From assembly GCF_001427905.1 (NCBI RefSeq), contig NZ_LMEF01000023.1:519617-583616 (forward strand): 64,000 bases of DNA, written 5' to 3'. This DNA is from Flavobacterium sp. Root420. Lineage in GTDB: Bacteria > Bacteroidota > Bacteroidia > Flavobacteriales > Flavobacteriaceae. The position numbers and the translations under genes are program-made. Within the stretch, counting starts at the first letter, position 1. Every line of letters starts with the position of its first letter. The notes under the pieces were generated by a model. That model ran no database searches. It was not told the origin of the DNA and worked only from the letters and a program-made list of their open reading frames with translations. Below are positions 41,582 through 51,025 of this stretch, one piece after another.

Positions 41582-43408
41582 TTAAGGATTTATTCTGTCA
41601 ATTTTATTATTTCTTAAGTCAATTCTAAAATGATCTGCAGGCTCTCCTTTTATGGTTTTCAAAAATATTTTTGCCCATAAAACCAACTTCTCATTATTTG
41701 ATTTTTCTAATGCGGCGCACACTATTTCATATTGTTTTAATCTGCTGCGTCCTATTTCAGGAATAGCTAATTCATCAGCATTTTTTAATCTGTAAAAATC
41801 AAAAATCATATCAAAACCCGTCCAGGAACCAAGATCTTCTTTCGTTAATCCACTCGATTTTAATGTGGCATCAACATCAGAAGTATTTTTATTACTATAC
41901 GCTAAATCACTGCCGGAAAGATTTAGAATTGATGTTAAAAAAGCAGGCGGAAAATCTTCTGGCAAAAACCGAAGACGTACCAGTTCTTTTAAATGCCATT
42001 CGGTAAACTCCTTATAATCCCTGGCTTTTAAAATCTCTTTGTTCCAAATTGTGGAACTTTTTACCTTTTGCAAATGAGCATATTCTTCTTCATAAAAAGG
42101 AAATAAACTATTAAATTTTGGAACAGAACTTATGACAATGGTTTCTACTTCGAAATCTGTATCAGAATGAATGGTCAAAATTTTATAAGCGGGCATATAA
42201 GCAGCCAAAGAGGGTGTCTGAATATTAAAAAGCGTATTGCCTTTTTGTGTTGTGCGAACTCCCGTATCGTTAATATGCATGTGACCACCAAAATGAATCT
42301 GAATACCTGCATCAGCAAATGTCTGAGCTATTTCTTCAGTTGGAACTCTGGACAATTGCATTTTATCAGCTCCAAACAATTGTTTTAACTCTGGCGAAGC
42401 ATCATCATTAAAATCAACCATGGGATAATGACTAAAGGCAATCAATATTTTTCCTTTTTGTCTGGCTTCTTCTGCAACTTTTTTTACCCAGTCTATTAAA
42501 TGACTTTTGTAAAGAAGCATGTTGTTATAACCAATACTGGCGCCGGAAAAATCATTTGGATTATCTGGCAGACCCGACAATTTTTTATTAGGAACATAAA
42601 CATTCGCATCTATTGCCAAAAGCCAGATTCCTTTAATGGGTTCAACTACATAACTCGCATCCGGAAGCGATAAATTAGTGTTTTTAATGGTATAAATTCT
42701 TTTTTCTAACGCAGATTCGGTCATTGCTTTCTCTAAAAAATAATTATCATAATTATAATTTGAAAAAGGGGTTTCCCAATACAGATATTTCTTTTGTGGA
42801 AAAAATCCGAAAGCAGCCATTTCCTGCATGGTTTCTTTGTATCCCCAATTTTTTATATCGGCTGTTATAATCGGTTCTAAGGCATTTTCTTCTTTCTTAA
42901 AATTGGTTTCGGAGCTGCTGATAATTTGCTCTTTTCCGTCTTTTCCTAAAAAATCTGTTTTAGTAGCTTCTTGCGCAAAAGGTTTGACAGCATCATGATT
43001 TCCTGTAGTTACAAAAAATGACATGCCTTTTTCTTTTGAATATTGATCCAGAATTTTTCTTAACCCTCTGACATGAACCGGTTGTCCGTCATCGCTAAAA
43101 TCACCGGGAAGCACAACTTGTTTAATTCCCCTTTTAGAAATATCATTTAGTGCTTCTATAAAGGCAAAATAATTCTCGTTGAAAATTCTGGTTGAATGCA
43201 ATTGCGCATTCATCGTTCTGATATTGGCATATTCACCCGTTACCGGATTTTTTATGCCCTGATAAGTATTGTCTTCAAATTTCGCAAAGATATCCTGCAA
43301 ATGAACATCGGCTATAAAAGCAATCTGAACATCTTTTGTAACGACCTGTTTTGGTTTGCAGGAACATACAGAAAGTAAGAGCAGCATTAAAACCGATATC
43401 TTAAACAT
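41582..43408 (-). CDS. Calcineurin-like metallophosphoesterase lipoprotein
   Basis: A 608-residue lipoprotein with signal LLLLLSVCSCKP. The five metallophosphoesterase motifs are complete: DxH in IAFIADVHLQD, GD in VLPGDFSDDG, GNHD in VTTGNHDAVK, His in IAFSHYPMVD and GHxH in HFGGHMHIND. A C-terminal ~170-residue helical extension has no clear match. It would hydrolyse phosphomono- or diesters in the periplasm or on the surface. Its place in block B, between GH28 and the hybrid regulator, suggests that the target glycan carries phosphate or a phosphodiester-linked headgroup. The specific substrate is unknown. Confidence 0.9.
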   Translation of the reverse strand: MFKISVLMLLLLSVCSCKPKQVVTKDVQIAFIADVHLQDIFAKFEDNTYQGIKNPVTGEYANIRTMNAQLHSTRIFNENYFAFIEALNDISKRGIKQVVLPGDFSDDGQPVHVRGLRKILDQYSKEKGMSFFVTTGNHDAVKPFAQEATKTDFLGKDGKEQIISSSETNFKKEENALEPIITADIKNWGYKETMQEMAAFGFFPQKKYLYWETPFSNYNYDNYFLEKAMTESALEKRIYTIKNTNLSLPDASYVVEPIKGIWLLAIDANVYVPNKKLSGLPDNPNDFSGASIGYNNMLLYKSHLIDWVKKVAEEARQKGKILIAFSHYPMVDFNDDASPELKQLFGADKMQLSRVPTEEIAQTFADAGIQIHFGGHMHINDTGVRTTQKGNTLFNIQTPSLAAYMPAYKILTIHSDTDFEVETIVISSVPKFNSLFPFYEEEYAHLQKVKSSTIWNKEILKARDYKEFTEWHLKELVRLRFLPEDFPPAFLTSILNLSGSDLAYSNKNTSDVDATLKSSGLTKEDLGSWTGFDMIFDFYRLKNADELAIPEIGRSRLKQYEIVCAALEKSNNEKLVLWAKIFLKTIKGEPADHFRIDLRNNKIDRINP

Positions 43409-43460
43409 ACAACCTTATTTTATTTATTGTTTTTGAAAATTTTAAACGAAGTAGTAATTC

Positions 43461-45047
43461 TTATTGGTTCTTAATTTCTATTTTTTGTGCTTCTAATGTA
43501 TTCTCCAAAGTTGCTTGAATTACATCTTTAAAAACAATTTGATTTTGCTTTTCCATCGGAATTTCTATGGCTTTCATTTTTAAGTTCTGAACATCATCAA
43601 ATATAAAAGCAGGTCTAAAATCAGTTTCCTCCAATGTAAGTTTGATATTCTTCATTTGTATGCCGTTCACATGTCTCACATAAAAACCATAAGAAGGTAA
43701 TTCTCCAAACATAGAAAACTCCGGATAGTCCTGAACAGCTTCCGGCACCTGATTCATTCGGTGTAATGCTATATATGCCATTGCTTTTGAAGCTCTTCCC
43801 GGATATTTTATCTCTATATTTTCGAGTATTACATTTTCAATACGATATCCTTTTAGCCCAACGATTGAAGACGGAAAAGGATTGTGAAAAAAATCAACTT
43901 CCGGTCCTCTCAAATCATAATTAATATCCGGACGGCCAAAAGGTACCTGAATTTTTATGTTTTTTATGCTTACATTTTTTATGCTTCCGGGCTTATCCCC
44001 GCTTCGTTGTCCTAAACGTATAAAAATGGCATTTCCGGTATTGATGGCCTGAATATTTGAAACGTCAATATTTTCTATAACCCCCCCATCAACAGATTCT
44101 ATGGCAATTGCAGATCGAAATGTGTCGTAAACTTTAATATCTCTAATAATCACATTTTTAAATCCACCAACAGAGGCAGTTCCAAATTTTATGGCGCTGG
44201 CGCTGGACCTAATGGTACAATTGGCAATATAAATACTATCATTATAATATCCGGGATAGTACGATTTTAAACAAATTCCGTCATCCGCAGCATTTATATC
44301 GCAATTGACAACCTTGACATTTTTACAATCCGTAATATCTATTCCATCGTTGTTCCAGTAAGATCGATTGACTATGGTAAGATTATCCAACGTAAGATTG
44401 GTACACAACTCAAAAGACAATCCCCAACAAGATGCTTCTCCAGCTTTTAACCCTTCGACTAAAACAGTATCGCATTGAGAAAAGCGAAATAATTTGGGTC
44501 TCATGGTTTCATTTGGCCTGTTTCTGCGAAGACTATATTTAGGATCTACAGCAACACCGGCATGATGAAGACTGTCTATATTTAACGCCAGTTTTAAACC
44601 CTGACCGTCAATTTTTCCTTTTCCTTTCAGGGCGATATTATTTGCTTTATGAGCTACTATCAAAGCCATTTGGGAATTGTCATCGTTTTTTGGAGAAACG
44701 GGTCTTCCGTCAAAAGCGATATTTGAATAATCTTTTGAATTTGTACTTCCCAACAATACTGATCCTTCTTCAAAATACAATGTTACATTGCTTTTTAAAA
44801 TAATACTTCCAGACAAAAAAGTTCCCTTAGGAAAAATTACGCGGCCTCCTTTATTTTGAAAAGCAGCATCAATTGTTTTTTGAATTGCTATTGTATTGAG
44901 TGTTTTCCCATCTGATTTTGAACCATAATCTGTAATTAGAAATTCTTTTTCAGATTTGATTGTCTTTTGCGCATTGGATTTGAAACCAAATAAAAAAAGA
45001 CTGGTCAATAAGGCCATGAAAAACAGTTTTAGTTTAATTTCCGACAT
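43461..45047 (-). CDS. GH28-family hydrolase, second copy (atypical)
   Basis: A 528-residue secreted beta-helix hydrolase with a signal peptide ending near FKSNAQ. The opening block FLITDYGSKSDGKTLNTIAI is followed by the early strand FPKGTFLSGSIILKSNVTLY. The catalytic Asp motifs are in YWNNDGIDITD and AADDGICLKSY. The GHG motif of polygalacturonases is replaced by SSASAIKFGT, and a second acidic motif IAIESVDGG is close behind. Like the GH28 in block A, it is unlikely to be a plain polygalacturonase. It is 85 bases from the DUF4861 gene and 52 from the phosphoesterase, so co-transcription is likely. Confidence 0.88.
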   Translation of the reverse strand: MSEIKLKLFFMALLTSLFLFGFKSNAQKTIKSEKEFLITDYGSKSDGKTLNTIAIQKTIDAAFQNKGGRVIFPKGTFLSGSIILKSNVTLYFEEGSVLLGSTNSKDYSNIAFDGRPVSPKNDDNSQMALIVAHKANNIALKGKGKIDGQGLKLALNIDSLHHAGVAVDPKYSLRRNRPNETMRPKLFRFSQCDTVLVEGLKAGEASCWGLSFELCTNLTLDNLTIVNRSYWNNDGIDITDCKNVKVVNCDINAADDGICLKSYYPGYYNDSIYIANCTIRSSASAIKFGTASVGGFKNVIIRDIKVYDTFRSAIAIESVDGGVIENIDVSNIQAINTGNAIFIRLGQRSGDKPGSIKNVSIKNIKIQVPFGRPDINYDLRGPEVDFFHNPFPSSIVGLKGYRIENVILENIEIKYPGRASKAMAYIALHRMNQVPEAVQDYPEFSMFGELPSYGFYVRHVNGIQMKNIKLTLEETDFRPAFIFDDVQNLKMKAIEIPMEKQNQIVFKDVIQATLENTLEAQKIEIKNQ

Positions 45048-45132
45048 TTTATTCTTTTTGTATTTTACAATTCAAACAAAAATATACTGAGCTAAAACCG
45101 TTTTTCATTGATAAAAATTACGGATAGCCAGC

Positions 45133-45981
45133 TTATTTTATGTAAGCTTCTAATTTATCCAAAGTATTTAGTTCTTCTTCTCTTGCACTTGAAGATATGA
45201 TTTTTGTTTGTAAAGATTTGGTTGGTTTTGAAATCAATAAATATTGAGTTCCATCATCTGTATTTTTTACATAATCTTTTGGATTATAAATGATTGCAGC
45301 ACCAATTGGTACAATCTCTGCCGCCACATCTTCAGGATGTTTCCCCCATACGGCAATATAATTAGTTCCTTTTTTAGTTTCGAAATCTTTAAAATAATTT
45401 ACTCCGGTAACAAATTGTACTTTTTCTCCACTTAAACTAACAGCTTCAACCTGAGCTTCTCTTTTTCCTGAAAATACGGTTACGCGAACTAAAATATCTA
45501 CTTTTTTTCCTTTGTAAGGAACACCTTTAGAAATCATTTCCATCCATGAAGTGGTATCTGTTTTTCCAACGCGTGCCAAACGATTCGTTACCGGATTCAA
45601 TGGAACTACTTTTTCTCCGTCCCAAAGTTTTACACCTCCTAAACCAACAGTTGATGCCACTTTATAATAATCTGCTCCCCAACCTTCTTTTTGTTGTTCT
45701 GCTGTAGGGTACCAATTCGCTTTTCTCAACTCTAGACCTGGTTTTGCTTTCGAATAAACATCTATAGCCACTTTATCACTAAAATAGATTCGCAATGCCA
45801 TCCATTCGTTCTCAATTGCCGGTCCGTGATGTCCAATTGTTTTATATAAATCTCCCGTTTCTGAACCTATATCTGTCAGATAAGTAATTTTATCAGACTT
45901 CATATACAAACTTGTATCTGTATTATTTTGTGCAAAACAGTTCAAACAAAGTAGCAAAGCGGTGATAAATGATAATTTCAT
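45133..45981 (-). CDS. DUF4861-like secreted protein
   Basis: A 282-residue secreted protein with a short signal peptide (MKLSFITALLLCLNCFAQ). The mature protein is beta-rich; segments such as IGHHGPAIENEWMALRIYFS, ELRKANWYPTAEQQKEGWGA and GVKLWDGEKVVPLNPVTNR fit the DUF4861 family, found mainly in Bacteroidota PULs next to pectin- or uronate-active enzymes. No catalytic motif is known to me. It lies between the toroid protein and GH28 in block B. It may bind or process a uronic-acid-containing glycan, but that is inferred from context only. Confidence 0.6.
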   Translation of the reverse strand: MKLSFITALLLCLNCFAQNNTDTSLYMKSDKITYLTDIGSETGDLYKTIGHHGPAIENEWMALRIYFSDKVAIDVYSKAKPGLELRKANWYPTAEQQKEGWGADYYKVASTVGLGGVKLWDGEKVVPLNPVTNRLARVGKTDTTSWMEMISKGVPYKGKKVDILVRVTVFSGKREAQVEAVSLSGEKVQFVTGVNYFKDFETKKGTNYIAVWGKHPEDVAAEIVPIGAAIIYNPKDYVKNTDDGTQYLLISKPTKSLQTKIISSSAREEELNTLDKLEAYIK

Positions 45982-46059
45982 AGTTTAAGGTATTAATAGT
46001 TTAAGTTTAATTTCCGTAAATTTAAACTAACCTTTTAACAATACACAAAGATTTTATCA

Positions 46060-47850
46060 TTAAGATATCGTCATTTTGTGATGAAATGGTGTAAACCCTG
46101 TTATATAAACATGTTCTCCGCTTGTTCGCAGACTTCCCTGATGATAAGTATACTCTTCACTGTCGAGATTTTCTACATTAAAATGTTCGCATTTTCCGGG
46201 GCCAAATTGTATAGAATCGCCTGTAGCAGCTAGTTCTCCCAATCCGGATTTAAGGAAGTAATTCTTTTTATCGTCTTGCGTTGTTCCGGTAATCGTACTT
46301 CCTTCATTGAAACACATTTCGATAGTTACCTCAACATTAGGAGGGCCATCTACTTTAAAATCAAAGCTTAATACTCCATTTTCTTCGGTGATTTCTATTA
46401 CTGTTTTCTGCTTTTTAACATTGCTCTTTGTTCTTGAACCAAATTCCATTTTGTTCCAAAATCTTGTATCCGGCGATTCAGATAATGTATAATCTCCATC
46501 GGCTTTTCGAAATTTTTCTGCTAAAGGCTGGTAATAATCTGCTTCTTTGGTTTCTGTCAAAATATATTTATTTCCTTCTTTAACGATCCCTTCACTGCTA
46601 AAATATCCCATTCTAAAAAAAGAAGTCGACAACCGCATGTATTTCAATATAGCATTTCCTTTTCTGTAGGTTAGAAAATTAGGATTTGAAGATCTTCCGG
46701 AAACAATCTGTACTGGCTGGTCATTACCACCAAAAAGAGTTACAGTGGTTTTGCCCCGTTTGATTCTGGCCAGATTTGAAACTGCAAAAAACTTTTCGAA
46801 GTCATTTATTCCTTTTCCTTCAACAGGAATTGGTTTTCTTAGCGTACTGTTTTCCATAAAAAAACCCAATGAATCTGATAAAATATCTGTATTAAATTCC
46901 GGCAGATTTTCAATAGTATTTACCATATAGGCGAACATGGTATTATTGGTATAAATCGCCATAAACCTGTACTGAAGATAAAACTTAGTAACTTTTAGAT
47001 TCATGAACTGATCCTGTCTTCTGGAATCCAGTGTAATTAAATCACCATTTGGTTCTGTGTGATAAAAATAGGTTGTTAGGTTTTTAGAGACAATCTCAAG
47101 CAATTTTGGCCTGTTTAATAGTCGGCCAACTGTAATTAAAGCTTTATCAATTACGGCAGAATAAATACCGCTTCTTTCAGAATAATGTCCGTCTTCGTTA
47201 CAATCAATACCTTCTGCCAGCCATTCGTCAATTCTTTTTACGTAAGCAGGATCAGGATACAGATCGTTTATACTGGCCAAAGCAGCACAAACTACCCACC
47301 TGTGATTTGGAGTATGTACGCCTCCTGTTACCATGGCTTTGCCGGCATTTAAAATGAATTTTTTCAGTTTGTCTTTTAATGCTGTATCTGTTTTTTTGTC
47401 TGCATTTAAAATTGCTGCTGCCGGGCAAATATATTCCAGTATAAAAGCGGTGTCAGGAGGTGATTGTCTGTTGCCGCCTGCATCTAAAGTACCGTCCTCA
47501 TATTGTTCCTTAAGCAGAATATCTGTGAATTGATGCAGTCTTTCTGTTACAATTTTAGATTTATAATATTCTGATCCGGAATTACATAGCGAAGCCGTTA
47601 AAACTAAAATATTATTTGCTATGAACCGAAAACTACTGAGTTTTGTATTGGGATCTAAAGGATTATTCAATAACGTTTTAACTTTAGTATCATTACTTAA
47701 AATAAGCTTTTTCATTAATTGAATATCTTCCTGTGAAGTAGTATTGTTTACTAACAGATCATTTGCAAAAATAGCATCACTAACTAAGGCTCCCGCTAAT
47801 GTCAGTCCAGATAATCTGATGAATTCGCCACGGCTGATTTGATTTTTCAT
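46060..47850 (-). CDS. Exported (alpha/alpha)-toroid-like protein, possible lyase or hydrolase
   Basis: A ~596-residue exported protein. The start at 47850 (MKNQISRGEFIRLSGLTLAG) is chosen over an upstream non-ATG frame at 47916. The N-terminus resembles a Tat signal whose usual Arg-Arg has become Arg-Gly. Residues ~40-330 are helix-rich with repeated amphipathic helices and the conserved-looking block GGVHTPNHRWVVCAALASIN and NEDGHYSERSGIYSAVIDKA. Residues ~360-596 are beta-rich. An alpha/alpha toroid plus beta-sandwich is the plan of several polysaccharide lyases and some hydrolases. I cannot assign a CAZy family. His and Tyr in the two blocks quoted are candidate active-site residues. Confidence 0.6.
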   Translation of the reverse strand: MKNQISRGEFIRLSGLTLAGALVSDAIFANDLLVNNTTSQEDIQLMKKLILSNDTKVKTLLNNPLDPNTKLSSFRFIANNILVLTASLCNSGSEYYKSKIVTERLHQFTDILLKEQYEDGTLDAGGNRQSPPDTAFILEYICPAAAILNADKKTDTALKDKLKKFILNAGKAMVTGGVHTPNHRWVVCAALASINDLYPDPAYVKRIDEWLAEGIDCNEDGHYSERSGIYSAVIDKALITVGRLLNRPKLLEIVSKNLTTYFYHTEPNGDLITLDSRRQDQFMNLKVTKFYLQYRFMAIYTNNTMFAYMVNTIENLPEFNTDILSDSLGFFMENSTLRKPIPVEGKGINDFEKFFAVSNLARIKRGKTTVTLFGGNDQPVQIVSGRSSNPNFLTYRKGNAILKYMRLSTSFFRMGYFSSEGIVKEGNKYILTETKEADYYQPLAEKFRKADGDYTLSESPDTRFWNKMEFGSRTKSNVKKQKTVIEITEENGVLSFDFKVDGPPNVEVTIEMCFNEGSTITGTTQDDKKNYFLKSGLGELAATGDSIQFGPGKCEHFNVENLDSEEYTYHQGSLRTSGEHVYITGFTPFHHKMTIS

Positions 47851-47971
47851 ATTGTATCTTTTATTCCATCTAACCCAACTAATAGATCTACATTCAAAAC
47901 TTTTCAGATTCAACAAAAACCTGACAGATTTTAAAAATCTGTCAGGTCAACCAGAAAAACTAACAAAATAT

Positions 47972-48544
47972 TTATTTTTCTCCTTCCACAATTTTTACTA
48001 ATGTGAAATTTATTCCTAATGGATTTTTGGTTATTTTACAGATTAAAGGATAAGTTGGATTTTTTACGATCCACATTTCTGTTTCATCAATTTGGGCGAC
48101 TACGTGTAAAGTATCCAGTAATTTTCCTTCCAGATCAACATTATTTGTAGTGGTATTTTCATCTAACACATAGGTTGTATTGTTGTAAATAAACTGCTTG
48201 TTTTTTAATAAATCCTGATAAGCCGACTGAGAAATCATAAAAAAAGTTTCTGAAGGTTTCAGGTTCAGAACAGGTGCATATTCTCCCTGATTAAAACTTA
48301 ATTCATTTCCGTTTTTCAATCCTTCGGCTGTGGTTACAATGCTGCTTTTTACACCTCTTGTATCTAAATCCAAAACAAGTTTATCCTTCCCTGTTTTTGT
48401 AGTCAGCGTTAAAGTTCTGGTCTGACCATGCAGTTTACATATATAATGTAATACGGTATTATTATTAATGGATGGAACATAGTTTTGTGCTATTCCTGCC
48501 TGATACATTACACACAAAATAAGAGTTAAAATTGTATTTTTCAT
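47972..48544 (-). CDS. Hypothetical secreted protein
   Basis: A 190-residue secreted protein; the ATG at 48544 gives a clean signal peptide, MKNTILTLILCVMYQAGIAQ. An upstream in-frame start would overlap the GH92 gene and is rejected. The mature part is a predicted all-beta protein (LHYICKLHGQTRTLTLTTKT, KDKLVLDLDTRGVKSSIVTT) ending IVKNPTYPLICKITKNPLGI. No family is recognised. It sits between GH92 and the toroid-like gene, with 11 and 121 base gaps, so it is part of the locus and may bind or modify a glycan. Confidence 0.65.
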   Translation of the reverse strand: MKNTILTLILCVMYQAGIAQNYVPSINNNTVLHYICKLHGQTRTLTLTTKTGKDKLVLDLDTRGVKSSIVTTAEGLKNGNELSFNQGEYAPVLNLKPSETFFMISQSAYQDLLKNKQFIYNNTTYVLDENTTTNNVDLEGKLLDTLHVVAQIDETEMWIVKNPTYPLICKITKNPLGINFTLVKIVEGEK

Positions 48545-48555
48545 CTGCTGGATTT

Positions 48556-50823
48556 TTATTTTGTTGGTGGTAAAATAGTTGTGCCCCAAGCCGAAGGTTT
48601 TGAATCCATTTCGAAAATCAGTTCGGCACCTTTAGCAATATCATCGTGTAAAATCCAGGCTTTGTTATACGGTTTTCCATCTAACAAAGCCGATTTGATA
48701 TATTTATTTTTATCACTCATTTTTTTTGCGGAGATCTTAAAATGGTTTCCGTTTTCTAATTGTATCGTCGTTTCGGTGATCAACGGTGTATTCAATAAAT
48801 AATACGGCTGACCGGCATTAGGATACAATCCCATCATATGAAACGCCAGCCACGAAGACATCGCGCCAGAATCATCATTACCCGGAAGACCTTCGTGTGA
48901 AGTATTGAAATTCTCTTTTATAATGGTTCGAATTCTATCGCTGCTCAAATAAGGTTTCCCGATCCAGTGATAGAGACAAGGTGTTAAAAATGACGGTTCG
49001 TTTGCTACATTGTACAACTTAGTATCAAAAAAGGTGTCTAATCTGTTTTTAAAAGCAGCTTCACCTCCGGATTTACGAATAAGTTCCGGAACATCATGCG
49101 GAATACTTAAGGAATATTCCCAGGAATTACCTTCGTAAAAAAACACGCACCAATGGCATACATACCATGGAGATTCAATAATAACCGGTGTATATTTAAA
49201 TGTTGGTTTCTGAATTTTTGATTCCCCAAAAACTACATCATCCAGCCATATCCCAGAAGCATCTTTTGGCATGATAAATCCGGTTGCGCCATTATTTTGA
49301 TAATCTGAACGCCATAAATTTTGCCAACTGTCTGCTTGTTTTATGTATTGGTTATAAAGATCCTGATGGTTCAAACCTTTGGCTACAGTTGCAATATTAT
49401 AATCGTTATACGAATAATCAATGGTTCTGTTTCCGGCACGATCAATACCATAAGGTACATATCCTAATCGCAGATAGTCCATTAATCCGCCTCTGCCCTC
49501 TTTTTCTTCGTTTCCGCCAGGTGGTACAGTGGCATCCTTAAGCATGGCCTGCAAAGCCAGTTCATAATCTATTCCTTTGAGATTTTTCACAAAAGCATCA
49601 GCCAGCACGACTGAAGCGTTGGATCCTCCCTGTGTGCGTCCGTTATCATTACCGCTTCTGCCTTCCGGCAAATAACCTTCGCGTTTGTAAATATTCAGTA
49701 AGGCATTAACAATTTCGACCTGACGTTTAGAATCTATTAAGGTAATTAATGGAGTGGAACTTCTGAAAGTATCCCAAATACAATAAAAATCATCATAATA
49801 GGGTTCGTCATTGGTCCATAATGGATTTTCTCCTGTTCTGTCAACAGGCATAATCATCGTATGATACAAACCTGTATAAAACATTTTTTTATAGGAATCT
49901 GAAGTATCCTCTGAAAGTTTAATGCGACTTAATAATTGTTCCCATTTTGTTTCTAATTCCACTAAAACAGTATTAAAGTTCCAATGTGGAATTTCTACTT
50001 CAATATTATTTTTTGCTTTTAATTCACTTAAAAAAGAGATTCCAATTTTAATATTTACTTCCTGTTTTCCCTCTTTGCCAAATGAAAGCAATGCTGCCGT
50101 TTTTTTTCCGGAATCAAACTGAGCTTTTTGATTATTATAAAACTTTCCATCTTTCCATGTTACATATTTTGCAATTGGCTGATCAAAAACAGCCCAAAAA
50201 TAAACGGTATAAGCACGTCCGTTGTTCCATCCTCCCCTAATTCTGCTATACCCACGAACTTCAGTATCTGAAACAATTTCTATTTGAGAACCTACAAATT
50301 GCTGTTCTTCTCTTCCATCTGGTTTTGGTCCTTCTCCTAGGAAAAAACCGGGATCAATTTTTAAATCTTTAGAGGTGTTTTTGGGATAAGTAATACGGTA
50401 AAAGGCAGCTTTTTCGGCAGTTGTTATTTCGGTTTTGATATTATTTCCTTTGAAAACAGTTTCATAATATCCAAGCTTTACATTTTCTTCTGTCCTATAG
50501 GAAGTTTGGTCTAATTTATCTAAAGTTCCTGAAAAAGGCATGATCTGAATGTTTCCATATTTAGGACCGCCGCCGGTACCACTAACATGAACCTGACTAA
50601 ATCCTGTAACTTCTTTTGGTAATGGCAGCCAGCCGCTATTTGGACTCACAGTGCAATCCGGACTTGGTTTTACCATTCCATATGGACATGAAGGCCCAAT
50701 GAAAACCCTTCCAACTCCTTCTGATCCTATCATGGGATCTACATATTGATGAAGCTGACTTTGAGCATTAATGGCAAATAATGCTATTCCTAAAAAAATG
50801 AGAGCCTTACTATTTATTTTCAT
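48556..50823 (-). CDS. GH92 alpha-mannosidase
   Basis: A 755-residue secreted Ca2+-dependent exo-alpha-mannosidase. After the signal peptide comes the GH92 opening HQYVDPMIGSEGVGRVFIGP and PYGMVKPSPD. The central helical domain has FYTGLYHTMIMPVDRTGEN and YCIWDTFRSSTPLITLID. The catalytic-base region is canonical: GLPGNDDSGAMSSWLAFHMM. GH92 enzymes remove alpha-1,2-, 1,3-, 1,4- or 1,6-linked mannose from N-glycans, mannans or similar chains; linkage is not predictable here. A terminator separates it from the upstream GH92. It is followed closely by the small secreted protein. Confidence 0.95.
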   Translation of the reverse strand: MKINSKALIFLGIALFAINAQSQLHQYVDPMIGSEGVGRVFIGPSCPYGMVKPSPDCTVSPNSGWLPLPKEVTGFSQVHVSGTGGGPKYGNIQIMPFSGTLDKLDQTSYRTEENVKLGYYETVFKGNNIKTEITTAEKAAFYRITYPKNTSKDLKIDPGFFLGEGPKPDGREEQQFVGSQIEIVSDTEVRGYSRIRGGWNNGRAYTVYFWAVFDQPIAKYVTWKDGKFYNNQKAQFDSGKKTAALLSFGKEGKQEVNIKIGISFLSELKAKNNIEVEIPHWNFNTVLVELETKWEQLLSRIKLSEDTSDSYKKMFYTGLYHTMIMPVDRTGENPLWTNDEPYYDDFYCIWDTFRSSTPLITLIDSKRQVEIVNALLNIYKREGYLPEGRSGNDNGRTQGGSNASVVLADAFVKNLKGIDYELALQAMLKDATVPPGGNEEKEGRGGLMDYLRLGYVPYGIDRAGNRTIDYSYNDYNIATVAKGLNHQDLYNQYIKQADSWQNLWRSDYQNNGATGFIMPKDASGIWLDDVVFGESKIQKPTFKYTPVIIESPWYVCHWCVFFYEGNSWEYSLSIPHDVPELIRKSGGEAAFKNRLDTFFDTKLYNVANEPSFLTPCLYHWIGKPYLSSDRIRTIIKENFNTSHEGLPGNDDSGAMSSWLAFHMMGLYPNAGQPYYLLNTPLITETTIQLENGNHFKISAKKMSDKNKYIKSALLDGKPYNKAWILHDDIAKGAELIFEMDSKPSAWGTTILPPTK

Positions 50824-50882
50824 TTCTTATTTTATTATTTAGCAGGTATTTTATATCGTAGCAGAACGTAGATTAAAAAATT

Positions 50883-50950
50883 AAGGCGTTTCTGGTAAAT
50901 CAAAATTTCTCTGCATATCCCTAAGTAATCAATTTTGAGTGAAACGCCTT
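50883..50950 (-). terminator. Terminator between the two GH92 genes
   Basis: AAGGCGTTT (50883-50891) pairs with AAACGCCTT (50942-50950). An inner TCAAAATT/AATTTTGA stem gives a branched or long hairpin, followed by T-rich sequence. It would end transcripts from the 51026-53338 gene. Confidence 0.6.
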
Positions 50951-51025
50951 TTTACAATTAATAGCTATATTTCTATGTATTAAAAATTACACAAATACTA
51001 TATGCTATTTTTAAATTCTACCACA

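Noticed and set aside
48545..48589. Upstream start of the small secreted protein, overlapping GH92
   Set aside because: It would put a polar segment before the signal peptide; the ATG at 48544 is cleaner.
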